A stretch of 64,000 bases of DNA from Sabellastarte sp. h YS-2021 (taxonomy: Eukaryota; Annelida; Polychaeta; Sabellida; Sabellidae). Positions 47,001 through 60,126 of the stretch are shown piece after piece. Positions within the stretch are counted from its first letter, which is position 1; each line of letters starts with the position of its first letter. The stretch covers positions 46,815,293-46,879,292 of the forward strand of contig OZ024927.1 in assembly GCA_964017235.1 (NCBI GenBank), read 5' to 3'. The position numbers and the translations under genes were made by a program. Under the pieces are notes generated by a model. It made no database searches, was not told where the DNA came from, and saw only the letters and a program-made list of their open reading frames with translations.

Positions 47001-47507
47001 TACATTAAGGTGACCTTAAGCTCCCAGTAATAACACATTTTGACTGTCACACTTTCCACACATTATCTCAAAAATGGCATGATGGATTAAATTCAAATTT
47101 GGCATGTGGTTGTAACTGGTATTAAAGGTGTGTCGTAACTTAAACTCCTATGTATAAAAGAATTATGCTTTTAAGCTTTTTATTTTTCCATTTTTGACTA
47201 AATTCAAATTTGGCATGTGAATGTAACTGATCTTCAAGATATGTCTTATTTTAAGGTGACCTTAAACTCCCACTAGTAACATGCTTATATTGATTTTAAG
47301 TTTTTCCGTTTCCAGACAGTATCTTGGACATTGGACAGACATTAACCTGTACATTGAATCAAGGCTATATTTTTCAACAAGGTACTTCTTAAGGATGGTC
47401 TGGATATGCAAAAATACTGCCAGTCAGCCAACTAATTTATGTTCAGCATAATTTTTGTCCCTTTGAATTTCATCCACTTCAGTCTTTAAACCAAAGCTGG
47501 TGACACA
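44047..47507 (+). mobile_element. Large tandem-repeat element with TGTGTCACCAGC ends
   Basis: The left end TGTGTCACCAGC (44047-44058) is the exact reverse complement of the right end at 47496-47507. A GTCGTCGTC-rich head (44105-44150) follows. About twenty units of roughly 150 bases come next, each with TATCTCAAAAATGG, TTCAAATTTGGCATGTGG and TTAAGGTGACCTTAAACTCC. No transposase is seen, and open frames are repeat by-products. Confidence 0.75.
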
Positions 47508-48465
47508 GTACAATTCTTCTGAATTCTTGTGTTGTAGCAGAGGTTGCAGTAGACTACAGTAAAACAGTTTGGTGTTTAATCTCTTTTTCTCAACTCAAAT
47601 CAAGAATACATGTTTGCCCTGATAGGATCTTACCTGTCCAAAGAGCATAAAAACCCAGTTTTGACCTCTCTCCTGTATTGTAACAGTGTCCCATTTAGAA
47701 TTTATGTCACAATTCTATGCATTGATTGTAATCCAATTATTTGTTGAAACTAATTCAATGCGTGTGGTGTGTGACTGGGTGTCTGTGGATAATTTTATAG
47801 AACAAGTATAGCTTATTGAGTCTAAAGCAACAAACAATGGCTGCAAATGAAGGAAAAAAACAACAGCACAAAATCCCTCGGTGTTTTAGTGTAAACATCG
47901 AGTAATAGATTACATGGTTTCTTGATTTAATCAACTAAAACTTATGACTGTAGAGTAAAACTGAGTTTGTTCACCTCATGCAAAAAAAAAAAATATATTG
48001 GTGGTAGTGACTGAAAATTGAAATTATGTCCGCAGTTTCACTATTTCTTATCAGGACCATTTTACTTTCAAAGACAAGACAAATTGTTACACTGATATCT
48101 TCACAGTCAGTGCATAGACCATACTGGCATAACATGAATATAAAACATTTGAGCATTTTATGTAGATTCTGTGCAGTGAAAACATACTTTTTTTAGCAAT
48201 AGCCAATCGATACATTAAGTAATAAAATACAATATTATCTGTATCCTGTAACCAAAATGGTTTTACATTCCCAGACAATAAGCATGTTCAGATACATGCC
48301 CTTTTCAGGCTGAAGAAATGTGAAGTAATATTCCAAATCAGACCAAGAATGAGGAAGTTCTGGTGATTTTAACTGGGAACTTTTGTGCATTGTAAATATA
48401 CCTCAGAATCTACCAATCTGACCAGAACTGGAGAATTATCCAAATCAAAACTTCAGCTTTTTTTT
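47508..48465. other. Spacer, nothing recognised
   Basis: AT-rich unique sequence with an A-rich run near 47980. No gene, RNA or repeat could be supported. Confidence 0.4.
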
Positions 48466-48474
48466 CTTTTGTGT

Positions 48475-48505
<31 letters not shown>

Positions 48506-48520
48506 TGGAGGTGGGGAGAT
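48466..48520. repeat. (GT)n followed by poly-G microsatellite
   Basis: About ten GT repeats run directly into about seventeen G residues, then GGAGGTGGGG. It lies downstream of the Penelope fragment. Confidence 0.95.
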
Positions 48521-48681
48521 AGACAAGGAGACCAGATCCATCAATGTTATTGGATTATACAGTCATTGATGCAGATGTACCTTAAGAGTACTTCAAGTGT
48601 GAACTCAAAGTATCTACATTTATACAGAAGAAGAGAGATTGACTACTGAGTGCAGGGTAGTCAGGATTATACCTAAAGAAA

Positions 48682-49170
48682 TCAAACAAATTGGTTGATG
48701 CCTACAGGGGCTAGGCAGTGTAATCTGAATATCCAAGACAGCTCAAGCCTCCTGCGCCTGGCTGTGTTGGATGCTTCAAATTTCGGTGTGCACCACTCTA
48801 GCACTGAGAACTTCATGTCCTTGTGGCCGTGACAATCGCTCTTAAAGTGGCTCGACACTGGTGTGATTTGTCCATCTTTTTGTACTGAGACTTTGTGCTC
48901 ATACATTCTTTTTCTAAATGCCCCACTGGTTTCTCCTACGTAGTGTTTGAGGCATTTTTTACAAGAAATCAAGTATATGACATTGCTTAATTCACAGGTT
49001 ATGTGTTTAGGTAAGTCCTTGGTTGGGTGGGACTTGTGGGTGAAGTTGCATTTTACTGTGTTGATTTTGTTGATCAAGGGACAGTAGGTGCATTTGCCCA
49101 GCCGTGTGCAAATTGTAGGTTTCGGGTCTTTTTTATCCGAGTCTGATTGGGGATATGTTATAGAAGCATC
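48682..49170 (-). mobile_element. Penelope-like element, GIY-YIG endonuclease fragment
   Basis: On the minus strand an uninterrupted frame of about 160 residues reads a Cys pair (GKCTYCP), NVIYLISCKKC with YVGET (the GIY...YIG core), FRKRMYEH (catalytic Arg helix), SHFKSDCHGH, and a basic RRRRLELSWIFRL end with APVGIN. This is the C-terminal endonuclease of Penelope-type retroelements, which nicks target DNA. The reverse transcriptase part upstream is absent, so the copy is 5'-truncated. The frame is open back to about 49170. Confidence 0.85.
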
Positions 49171-52100
49171 AAATTTATTAAAAATAAAAAAATTAATTAA
49201 TTTGTTAATTTAACATGCATTTAATGCGTTTAATGCAACAAACAAGATTTATTCATATTTACCTAGTCTGAACATAAACAGGAAGCAGTATATTTTGGTA
49301 TCTACATTTATATCCATACTCACTATAAGGTTAGAATAACACAAATCTCTTGCAGCAGTCCAAGCGATTATAGGTTGAAGGTTTTCCTGCAGCGGTCTCT
49401 CCTGGCAGACTCTCTCTGCAATAAACATGTATCATTCACATGAACAAAAAAGTGAGATTCATCAATGTTTACTGCAAACCTGCCACCAGTAAAATCCCTC
49501 ATAGTCCACTTTAATCACATTCCTTATAGTGTGCACTATTTTAGACCATTACTACAATGGTGGGGATATACTGCACTGGTGTATGTTCATTTCGCCACCA
49601 TAAATTTCATCACCATAGATTTTGACTCTACTTTCACAGGGTGCCTTGATTTTGCCACCAGTGAGAGGTGATTTTGCCACTATTTAAAAAAATGTTAAAT
49701 AATTATACTTTTACCGTAGGTACAATTTACTCCATTTCAGAAGGGCAAGGAGGAAAACCTATGACAACAAAATTTGTTTCTTGGTGCTATTTATTTGATA
49801 CAACAATAAAATGCTACAAGTTTCAAATGTGGCAAGAAATGCAATTAAGGAAACAACTGGATTGAAAGTTAACATGTACCACATTATAATGAAAATGTAG
49901 TACATCTTACACATTCAGTGAATGTAACTCATGTTAGTCAAATATAAATTCAACCTAAAGGTGCAGATTTTTCCAAATTTTAAATCAATCAAGGTTAGGA
50001 TTAAAAGTTAACAAATTCAGCACACAAAATAAAGGGACATTATCATAAAAAAATGTGGCACATCTTGCACATTGAGTGAATATAAATGATCTTAATCAAA
50101 TATAAACTCAATGTGTAAAAGTGGGTTTGCAGATTTTCCTTAATTTGAAATCAGTGGGGACAAAAATTTTTGATCATTATTAAAATAAATCTTAATGAAT
50201 AATAACTGACCTACTTATTGTTTGTTGACCCTTTGAAGTGAAATGTACATAGTTTTGTAAGAAACCACATCTTTATTTTTATCTGACTAAACCCTTGGGC
50301 TAACTTTTTGCCTAATTGCATCACTTTGATGTGAATTATGATCAATATCTGGTGAGGTAAGAAGCCACATCTTGATTTGATCAGTGTACCAGATGCTCTT
50401 TACACACTATTTGGCATAATATCTGCACAAATTGATGCTACTAGGGAAAGAAGGGCTTTTGGGGTAAGAGTTTCTGAACAAGTTTTATATGTTTTCTGTT
50501 AATGGGTCTATCCCTGAAAACTTGCCACTGGTGAAATCCCCTGAATTTCACTTATAACATTCATGAAAGTTTTGACTATTTTAGATCATTGGTACAATGA
50601 TGGATGGGGTATATATTACAATCCCATGATTCAAATTTGGTGGTTATCTGGACCATTGACCGGATGCAGACATTTTTTAAAGGATTTTCTAATCAGTGCA
50701 CTCAAAAGCAATATTTGAATAGTTGGGCCTTGGCAGAAGTATGCACTCTCTGGGTGATCTTTTTTCTTATGGTTTCAACAAATTGCACCCAACTGTGTTC
50801 CTGAGTCTTGGACCGGGGATTATTACGTCTGATATATTTACCTGAAATGATTTCTATGTGATGTCAGACTTAATACTTTTAAAAACAGTACACAGAAAGT
50901 TATGACATCAACAAGCAGCCATGCAATTACCTTGACTTCTGGCAATATATTTAAACCTCTATTGACCAATGAAAACCATTCAGATAAATCTTCATTTACT
51001 TCAGGCGACAACAGTTGATTAATTTGATAAAACACAATGACCACATTCAGGAGAACATAAATGATAATCTTTCTGGCGATAATTACCCTGTAGCTGTGAT
51101 TGTGATTGACAAAAAAGGATTAAAGATAATCTCAAGCTGTTTTCCGATTACAATTGATATCTGGAGGGCTGGTAAATGAAATGAAACATTGACCTGTGGA
51201 GAAGATACCGCATCAAATTTTTTTCCTGCAGCAGTTGAGAAGAAGAACGCAAATTCAAAACAGATATTGTACAGGGCTTCTCATTTTCTTATTTTTTCAC
51301 AATTTTATTACATTTGAGATCCTTGTATTTGCCACTAACTAAAAGGTCCTCTGAGTCACTAAACAGAATCTTAATGGATTGCTGCTTATAACATGTTTGG
51401 TAAGTATAATGACTTGGCTAATACAACAGGATTATTGCTTCGCAATAGCTTCATGACAACGGATGGTGAGTACTACAGGTCTACCCCATTAAAAATTTAT
51501 AGGATCTATAAACATGACTTTGACAATGTGGCCGATAATCATTGTTTGAGCCCAATGACTCACATTTCCTGTATGTGTAGCCATGATGGATTCGTGGCAT
51601 AAAATGACTGAGAATAGGATGCTAATCCTTTCTTAGATTTGAGTCCACTACTAGTGGTGGTACCTTTTTCATATTCCTTGCTGAAGAGAGGTGAAGAGAT
51701 ATCAAGTGTCACCTTCTAATCTCACTGTTACCCTTGAGTTAACAGATTATTTTAAATTTTACAACAGAATTATCCTAACCTGTGCAAATGATATTTCTTG
51801 GCGTTTTAAATATTTCTATCCCATATGAAATATTTTACTCCCAATATATTTCTGGGGGGTGGGTGGGTGTTGGAAATGTTACAGAGATAATTTTACATAA
51901 TGCGGATCATTGCTGCATTTAAGATGTTTTCATCTTAGACCTAGACCCCTCTCTTTTAAAAACTAAATGTAAATCTGAACAGTAGTTTTTTTTCATAATC
52001 TAGCTAATGAACATACAGAATCCAACTATCATATAACCTAAGCAGAGATAAAAAGACCTTATCATAAAAGGGGTAACATTTATACAAATAAATGCAATAC

Positions 52101-52180
52101 AATCTATATATATTGCTTATCAGCAAAACATGTGAACAAGTACAAACAGCATTCCACATTAAATCATTAAAAAACTCTAC
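49171..52180. other. Spacer / unresolved 3' part of the neuropeptide gene
   Basis: AT-rich. Two diverged direct duplications are present: about 49890-50020 repeats at about 50050-50160, and 49480-49570 resembles 50520-50610. The last exon of the minus-strand neuropeptide gene should lie here or further left, but I could not identify it. Confidence 0.35.
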
Positions 52181-52384
52181 CTTAATCATGTTGAGAATAT
52201 CTTCTAGCGTCTCTGCATCCCAGGAACAGTCCACTCCATACAGAGAGCGTTTGCCAGGAGACCCGCCACTGCCCCAGCCAAGACTCTGGGTTAACTGGGC
52301 CTCAGTTTGCGGGCTGGCAAGTAGTAGGACCAGACTTACCAGTCCTATGGTCAGGGTCATCAAGGTCAGCTTGGACAAATGCAT
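52181..52384 (-). CDS. AKH/GnRH-superfamily neuropeptide precursor, signal-peptide exon (partial)
   Basis: Sixty-eight codons start MHLSKLTLMT. Residues 1-29 form a signal peptide with a Leu/Val/Ile core and a T-E-A cleavage site. The next residue is Gln (pyroglutamate expected), giving QLTQSLGWGSGGSP, then Gly (amide donor) and the dibasic KR. The remainder, SLYGVDCSWDAETLEDILNMIK, has one Cys and a helical stretch as in AKH-associated peptides. The exon ends AAG|GTAGAG in phase 0, and an acceptor TTACCAG precedes the leader at 52421. The order of parts and Q-L-T-x-S-x-G-W-G match the AKH/RPCH pattern, although position 4 is Gln rather than the usual aromatic residue. Product: a secreted amidated peptide for a rhodopsin-family receptor (inferred). 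The 3' exon was not found. An upstream in-frame Met 17 codons earlier would spoil the signal peptide and crosses the acceptor. Confidence 0.75.
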
Positions 52385-52421
52385 TGTGGGTTTTTTGTGA
52401 TGTTGTGAGCTCTTTAAATCA

Positions 52422-54119
52422 CTGGTAATAAACACAAGAACTACTTATCACAAGTGTCATCTAATTATTTTATTTAGTGTACAGTAAGCTGTACATAGGT
52501 GTACAATCTGCTGAAGATGCTACAGCTTATGGCAGAGATAGTTTGCTATGATTACACACTAACTAAATAAAAATATATGTAGCGTGTGATACTTTTTTGA
52601 GAGAGATCTTTTAGTTAGGTTATTTAATGTAATAAAAGAAAGATATCTCACAAGAGAATGGAAGAACACAAAACAAAAACAGATGGAGTATCATGGATCC
52701 TTCAATAATTTTTTTTTAATATCATGAAGTGAAGGCTGACTCTACAAAATATCAGTACAAACATATGTACTTACGCTGACACATTTGGTGTTAGTGCTGT
52801 GTAAGTTGCCCACAAATATTGAAGTTATTGTAACTTTGAACATTTAAGACACTGTTACTCTAAGGACTTTTATTGCATATTGTTTCATTGTAAATATTAG
52901 AGTGATTGCAACTATATGCAGTTAGAATGCTATTTAAAACACTTTTATTGCACACCATTTAAATAAAACACGATAATATAAATATACTGGTTTTTTGCTT
53001 TTTAATGTGCCATTATGGCTTTCAGCTGCAATTTTAAGGCTTAAAATTCTGTCCTCCTGTGACAGAGCTGTTAACCTGCCACTGATATGTTTGTCATGCA
53101 ATTTAATCACACATTTAAAGCACTTAATCTGTGCACTAGTAAAGATGTGCATGACATAACCATTGTTCCCAAATCACTTTTTGCAATTGCTTAATCATGG
53201 CCCATTTACCAATTACGCAAATGATATTTATTTAAACTTATTGTACATTATATTTCGTGGCTTTTTGGTAGGTTTGAGATAAAAAGCAATTTTGTTACAG
53301 CATTTTATTGTTTTTCATCAACATTAGATTGACTCTACCCAAGTGAATGACAAACCATACACATACAAAATTATACAAGGTGTATAAATTACATTTACAA
53401 AAAAAGTACTGCAAAAATAGTTAAAATTACAGTCCCTCAAATATTATGTACATATTGAGAAATTAATATCAATCTGACTTAAATTTGTTCAAAATATGAA
53501 ATATAAAAGATAGCATCAATTTCTACAACACTACATCTGTCACTGTCCAATTTATTCTTACAACCGCTTATTATTTTATCATTATCCACAAAATCTAAGC
53601 AACTACCATTTCTAAAGTTTTTTTCTTTCCCCTTTTTTCTAATTCTAATATATTGACTCCAGTTATATTATAATGGAATGTAGTCAATGGACTTGGAAAC
53701 AGGTGACTTACTATCTTCTATCAGTAACCTTGGCCATAGGTTCTGTAAATTACCTTTTAATGAATGGTATGTATCATGTTTTTATAGGTTACATAGTTTC
53801 AGAAATATTGACAAAAAAGAAGCATTTGTGAACGAATTTCTAAGATGAAGTTTGCATAGTACCCAGCACCGTTAAATACAAAATATATATATATAAACTA
53901 TATCCTGGCTTGTGTGTCCCCTTATATGGGACAAATGTAGCATCCCATGAATAATAAATTTGTATGTAAATAAATTACTCAATATTTCATAAATCAGTTA
54001 TATAAGCTAGAGCTGCTATCCATATTGTAGTAACCCATATCACAAGTATGTTATAAAATAGTGTATTAAGTGCATGTTTATATCAAATACTAGTATATAC
54101 GAGATATTTAAAACCTCAC
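52422..54119 (-). other. Predicted 5' UTR intron of the neuropeptide gene
   Basis: A donor AAG|GTGAGG (exon end 54120) and an acceptor TTATTACCAG (exon start 52421) would remove about 1.7 kb of AT-rich sequence. Nothing else is recognised inside it. Confidence 0.45.
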
Positions 54120-54199
54120 CTTTCTTGAGAAGCACAGTGGTCTATTCCAATCAGGAGTCCAGTTTGACACTACTTGAAAACTGGCTTCCCTCCTTTATA
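54120..54199 (-). promoter_or_regulatory. TATA promoter and non-coding first exon of the neuropeptide gene
   Basis: On the minus strand GATATAAAGG (TATAAA at 54199-54194) lies about 30 bases before the expected start site near 54165-54170. The short exon ends at a good donor, CAAGAAAG|GTGAGG, at 54120. A TATA box and an untranslated first exon are common in neuropeptide genes. There is no transcript evidence. Confidence 0.5.
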
Positions 54200-55499
54200 T
54201 CTGCTCGGGGGATGATCTTTTGAGTCCTGGCAAATTGTTATTTTTAGCTACCTATTTTCTCTTGCCCCCAGAAAAACAATGCCTTAAATAATCACTGCAA
54301 AATAGAACCGAAGACTGAGTTAAGGGATCCGAACCTAACTACATTAAATTATATATAACTAATTTATCACAATTTAAGGTGCAAAAATAAAAATAATTAC
54401 AGAAATATATCATTTTGTGAGCTGAATACAATTTTCTGTCTACTTTATCATATTTGCTAATATGTATGTAAAAATAAGTACATGCATTAATAAAGTGAGT
54501 ATAAACATCCTGTACATTAGAAGAAATTGAGTAACAGACGGCCTTATCCTAAAACACCCCCTGTTGTTAAATTGACCTAGGTCAAATAATAGAGAAGATA
54601 CGTTGTAGCTGTAAATTGAATAATAAATCTAATTAAATCTTGGTCTAGCTAACTTCATTACAAACACCCTAGCTGCCCACACCTAATAAATGAGACAATT
54701 GTCACACTGTTAAAGGAACTTATTCAGCCTTCCACCTTGCCTATCCATCAATCTAACTCCCCAAAAGGGTGTTATATAGAAACAACCTTTAAACTCTCTC
54801 ATGTTAAAAGCAAACCAATCACAACTTACATGTTCACGTGAAGAACCAGGGGTGTTAATTTAATTTTTCACGCCCATACAGTTCAAGTGAATTAGGTTAG
54901 TCTCCTTCCTTCAGCAGAGAAAAGGCTCAAAATATATAAAATTAGGCTCCCCCTGTTCTTACTGAGCAAGTTTGCAATGCTTCATCACCTTGTGTGGTTT
55001 TGTCAGCAAGAGGCAATTAGTGTTTGTGTGCATGCGTGCACACATGTGTTTATCACTCGGTGATGTGTATCAACAACTCTCTCCCTCACCTCTCTCTCTT
55101 GAATATGAATTCTCAAAAGTGGCAAATATTGTCATATAATTGTGACTGAGAGACTTATAGTTACCCACAAAGAATGATTTATTTGTTGAGAAAAGTAGAC
55201 AGAGTTTCAAATGGCCAAAGCCAACAATTTTGTGAAAACAAATAAGTTAAATGCTATTAGCAAAATAATATCTCTATTTAATACCCACACTGAGCTTAAT
55301 ATTTTAAACTTAACAAAAAAATTTCAATAATAAACATGATTCATATTAAGCCAGAATTAGAAAGCATTATTTACTGTCTTTTATGCTGTAAATAAATATT
55401 CAAATTATTATAAGAAGGTTTTCTTTGGCAAATAAAACCTTTTATTTTTAGCTCAGCTTACATGCAAACCCGAACTGGTCCACTTTCCATAATAACATT
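54200..55499. other. Spacer upstream of the neuropeptide gene
   Basis: AT-rich. A plus-strand TATATAAAATTA near 54935 could be another core promoter, but no exon follows that I can support. Confidence 0.35.
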
Positions 55500-56470
55500 A
55501 TTATTTCCAAATGGCCATTAACAGCTGTGGAAGTATTGTTTTCACCCATGGCATCTGGGTGGGCAAGTGGGAGGCCGGATCGGTATTGTCCAGGCTGTAT
55601 CTTACAAACCGTGAGGTATGGGAAGTATATATTTGGTGGGGGCATTGATTGAAGGTGTAGATGTGCAATCATATGGTGTGACCTTGATTTGAACTTTGAC
55701 CTTATTGTAGTGACCTCAACCTTCAAAATATTGTCTGGGCTATATCTCAAAAAATGGGAAGTGTAGGAAATTGATAATCGGTGGAGACATTAGTTGGGAC
55801 ATGTAGGTGTGCAATGTCATGATTTGGCCTTACTTCAACTTTTAGCCTTCCCGCAATGACCTATAAGCTTGGCCTTTAAAATTTTTATCTCAGAAAATGT
55901 ATGTTGTACAAAGTTGATACTTGGTAGGGATTTTGGCTAGGAGGTGTAGGTGTGCAACGTCATGGTGTGACCTTGATTTGACCTTTGAAATTGCTGTGGC
56001 ACACCATAATTTTTAAAATCTTGTCTACTTTACATCTACGAAATCCTTAGGTGTAAGAAGTATATACTTTGTAGAGACATTCGTGCAAAGTCATTGTGTG
56101 GCCTTAATTTGACCTTTTGAATGGTGTAGTGTGCAAAATTAAAGTGTGACATTGATTTGGCTTTTAACCTTGCTGTAACGACCCTGACCTTTAAAATCGT
56201 ATTTGGGCCATATCTCAAAACCCGTAAGGTGCAGGAAATTATACTTGTTTGTGGTACTGGTTTGAGGTTCAGGTGTGCAATGTCATGGTGCGGCCTTGAC
56301 TTGTTTTGACCTCCCTGTAGTGACACAGATCTTTAAAATATTTTCCAGACTATATCTCGGAAACTGTAAAATGTATGAAGTTGTTACTTGGTAGATATAT
56401 TGGTCTGAGGGCATAGTCATCCAATGTGCTGTGACCTTGTTGTAACCTTTGACCTTGTCTCTGCTAGAAT
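55500..56470 (+). repeat. Tandem repeat C, second locus, diverged
   Basis: It starts ATTGTTTTCACCCATGGCAT, the same head phrase as near 9150. Six or so units follow with CTATATCTCAGAAAC-like and GTGACCTTGATTTGACCTTT phrases. It is more diverged than 9121-10003. Confidence 0.8.
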
Positions 56471-57344
56471 GTTTGCTGCAACTGATTATTATGTAGTTTC
56501 ACCTAATTGTGCAATCTCCACTGATAACTATATTTCATTACTAAATAGGCCAATACATTTTACAGCTCCTTTACAGTAACTTTTGGTTTACAAATGAATA
56601 CTGTCCTCTTGGTACTAAATTGTCCTGTTATGATGCTCTGGCTGTGTCACATTATTTGTCTTAATTAAGACATATTTCCCTATGTGATCTTGCGATTCAA
56701 TTGTATTGTTTTGATAATTATCTTTAACATTTTAGAATTGTGTCAAATGACAATGAGGATGTCCTACCCATAATGCAAATTGCAACAAAAACATCCTACC
56801 AACATACTAAAGGTCTGAACAAGATGTATGCATACTACAAACATATTATGTTTGTAACAATGTTTTTTCAGCCATTTAAAAACAATAACATGTCAAAAAT
56901 TAATAGGCGATTGTACAAAAAATAAAATTGTTATTACCTATTAACACACAATCAAACTAAAATGGCTAATACAAAAGCAACCCTTCTATTAATAATTAAG
57001 GCAAAGGAATTTGGAAATGTGACACAAGCAGTATTTGTGTTGTGGAAGCAACATATCAGAAAGCATCTGTTATTTCTGTTCATATTGATTAGTCTGCTTT
57101 AAACTCTCCTTTCATTGTCATCTGAATTGTCAAACTACAGATTCCTGGCTGTACAAAACAACAGGAAATCATTAATGCGAGAAGCACCTGCCCACGGTCT
57201 GGACTGGGTTAAAAAGAAGTCAGCCTCACACTCTGGGGAATGATAAGCCCTTAGTTTCTAACCTCACATTTCATACAAATAGTTCAAGGGTTTTTTATAG
57301 GTTACTCGACATAAAAATATATCAATTATAACTAGACCTATGCA
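56471..57344. other. Spacer, nothing recognised
   Basis: AT-rich. A 61-codon frame at 56740-56925 has no family resemblance or splice support. Confidence 0.4.
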
Positions 57345-58745
57345 TACAAATTTGTATCCACCGGAAAGACAACCCACCAAAGCCAGTGAACCATTGTTTG
57401 ACCTTGAAGGATGGGTCCAAGGTTGCATCTGACCACATCAAAAGATTCGCAGCACATGATTTCCTATAGGTTGGTTTACCATCCCAAACCTCTAGGACCA
57501 ATAATAAGCGAGTTATAGCACTTTTAAGTTTGGCTATCCACGTTTGACCTTGAAGGGGCAGCCCAAGGTCAAATCCAACCACACCACAAGATTCCCAGCC
57601 CATGGTTTTCCACAGGTTGATTTACCATCCCAAAGTTTTATGACCAATAATAAGCGAGTTATAAGCACTTTTAAGTTTGGCTATCCTCGTTTGACCTTGA
57701 ACGAGGGGCCCAAGGTCAAATCTGACCACACCAAAAGATTCCCAGCCTATGATTTCCTATAGGTTGGTTTACCATCCCAAACCTCTAGGACCAAAATAAG
57801 CGAGTTATAGCACTTTTAAGTTTGGCTATCCTCGTTTGACCTTGAAGGGGTGGCCCAAGGTCAAATCTGACCACAACACAAGATTCCCAGCCCATGATTT
57901 TCCACAGGTTGGTTTACCATCCCAAAGTTTTATGACCAATAATACGCGACTTATAAGCACTTTTAAGTTTGGCTATCCTCGTTTGACCTTGAAGGAGGGG
58001 CCCAAGGCCAAATCTGACCACACCAAAAGATTCCCAGCCTATGATTTCCTGTAGGTTGGTTTACCATCCGAAACCTTTAGGACCAGTAATAAGCAAGTTA
58101 TAAGAACTTTTAAGTTTGACTATCCTTGTTTGACCTTGAAGGAGGGGCCCAAGGTCAAATCCAAAAACACCACAAGATTCCCAGCCCATGATTTCCTATG
58201 TGTTGGTTTACCATCCCAAACCTCTGGGACCAATAATAAGTGAGTTATAAGCACTTTTAAGTTTGGCTATCCTCATTTGACCCTGAAGGATGGGTCCAAG
58301 GTCAAATCTGACCACATCAGAAGATTCGCAGCACATGATTTCCTATAGATTGATTACACATTGCAAACCTCTAGGACCAATAATAAGGGAGATATAGGCA
58401 CTTTTAAAGTCCGCTATGTGGGTTACTTCGGCACTCCATGGATGACCTTGAATTAAGAGCTTCAAGGTCAAATGTCTGCAAGGTTGTAGAGGACATATAT
58501 ATCTGTCATACACATCGCCTATGAAGTGATTCAACCTTCTACCTATGAGAAACAGCCAGTAGAAAAATGTAGATAATTTTCAAAGAAATGCCCACAGTGG
58601 TCATCTTGTTTTTCAGAATGAGGCTAATTTCAGTCCCAGAGAAGCTTACACCGCAATGTAGATATCCTGCAAATGTGGTGAACCTAGCTGGTGTAGTTTT
58701 CCTCTGAGAGCGTTAAAGCTGAAAATCTCTCTATGCACGGCGATG
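57345..58745 (-). mobile_element. Repeat-B element, minus orientation (left arm of inverted pair)
   Basis: It reads in reverse: a head with AAACAAGATGACC and TTAAAGCTGAAAATCTCTCT near 58600-58740, a transition at 58380-58540, about seven repeat-B units, and a terminal TTGTATCCACCGGA at 57350. The same head in the opposite orientation begins at 60127. Confidence 0.8.
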
Positions 58746-58799
58746 GTAGCAGAGTGATGGCAGGAATTTTAAGGAAAAAGGTCATTAAAAGTCTTCCTT

Positions 58800-59650
58800 A
58801 AACTTAATCAATGTGTCAAGATGAACTGATGTCATTGAACAGTAAGTCGGTTGGGAGCTGAAAACCCTCATTTTTACTTCAAGGTGGCCATAACTGTACT
58901 TGTATTGGAACTCCAAGGTGGAAAGAAAATAAGAATGTCCCTATTTTCATCTTTAATAAGTTTGCAAAAATTTAACTGAGGTCAGTTGAACAATACGATA
59001 GCTGGAGAGTAATTACTCCATAATCTCACTGCAAGATGGCCATAACTTCATTCATATTGGGATTTTAAGGTGACCATAAAATAAGAATGTCCCTTTTGTC
59101 ACCCTTTATAAGTGCATAAAGTCTAGCTGAGGTCAGTTGAACAATAAGATAGCTGGAGGCTGAAAACTTCCTTTTTTCACTGTAAGGCGACCATAACTTC
59201 ATTCATATTGCGACTTTAAGGTGACCATAAAATGAGAATGTCCCTTTCTGCCAACCTTTAAAAATTTGCAAGTTTTATTTTAAAAATTGAAACATTAACT
59301 GAGCTTAGGGCTGAAAACCCCTACATTTTAAGTTTATGATGGCCATAACATCATTAATATTTAAATCATAAGGTAGTAAGAGTATTCTTTTGATCTACTT
59401 CAATATCAATATACGTTAAATATGGAAAAAGAAAGTTGCCAGACGGCTTTATTCCAAATTTTATGACTTTAGGGGGGCCATAGCACCAATTATATTAATA
59501 GTTTAAAGTCACCATAAAGTCAGGATAATCCTTTTGTAAATCTTAATATATATGCCAAGTTTGGTTGAAAAAAGTGGAAAACTAAGTGAACTGGAGGGCT
59601 AAAACTCCCTTTTTTACATTAAGGTGACCTTAAGATTGCAGATACAGAGC
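58800..59650 (+). repeat. Tandem repeat D between the inverted arms
   Basis: Five or so diverged units of about 150 bases carry GATGGCCATAACTTCATTCA, TTTTAAGGTGACCATAAAAT, AAGAATGTCCC and GAGGTCAGTTGAACAATA. Two GTCAGTTGAACAAT copies lie at 58981 and 59132. Confidence 0.75.
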
Positions 59651-60126
59651 TAAAACTTTGGCATGTGAAAGATTATCAAAAAAGTAGCTGAATAAGTTAT
59701 TCCAATAAAACGCCGAAATCCTGACCGTTTTGAGATATAGACCAAGTACCCATTTTAAAAAAAATTACAAAAATAAAACCCCCTCCCATTCAGGAATCTA
59801 TGATCTGATTGATCAGAAAATCCTTTCCAACCTGCGGATATAGGTCCAGAATGTACCTGATAAATTTTATAGCACAGGTGTGTGTTTTTTTTCCAAAACG
59901 CAATGACAGGGTGTTTTTGAAAAATGCTTAAGGTTACCTTAAGTAAAGCTTAAGATCTCCACAAGTATCCCCCAAATTTTTCCCGCCCCTATAGTTTTAA
60001 AGAAAGATAAGAAGGAAAGAAAAATTTGAAAGCCCAAGAAGTTATTCAAGGGAGACCATAATCCGGTGTGGGCGATCAGTCGAACTTACATGAAAACTAA
60101 TAAGTGCCCCTGATGGGCTGCTTAAT
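59651..60126. other. Unique spacer between repeat D and the right arm
   Basis: Nothing coding is seen. It ends at CTTAATTGTATCC, where the right-hand repeat-B element begins. Confidence 0.4.

Noticed and set aside
56740-56925. 61-codon plus-strand frame
   Set aside because: Starts with ATG but has no family resemblance, composition bias or splice partner. Expected by chance in this much sequence.
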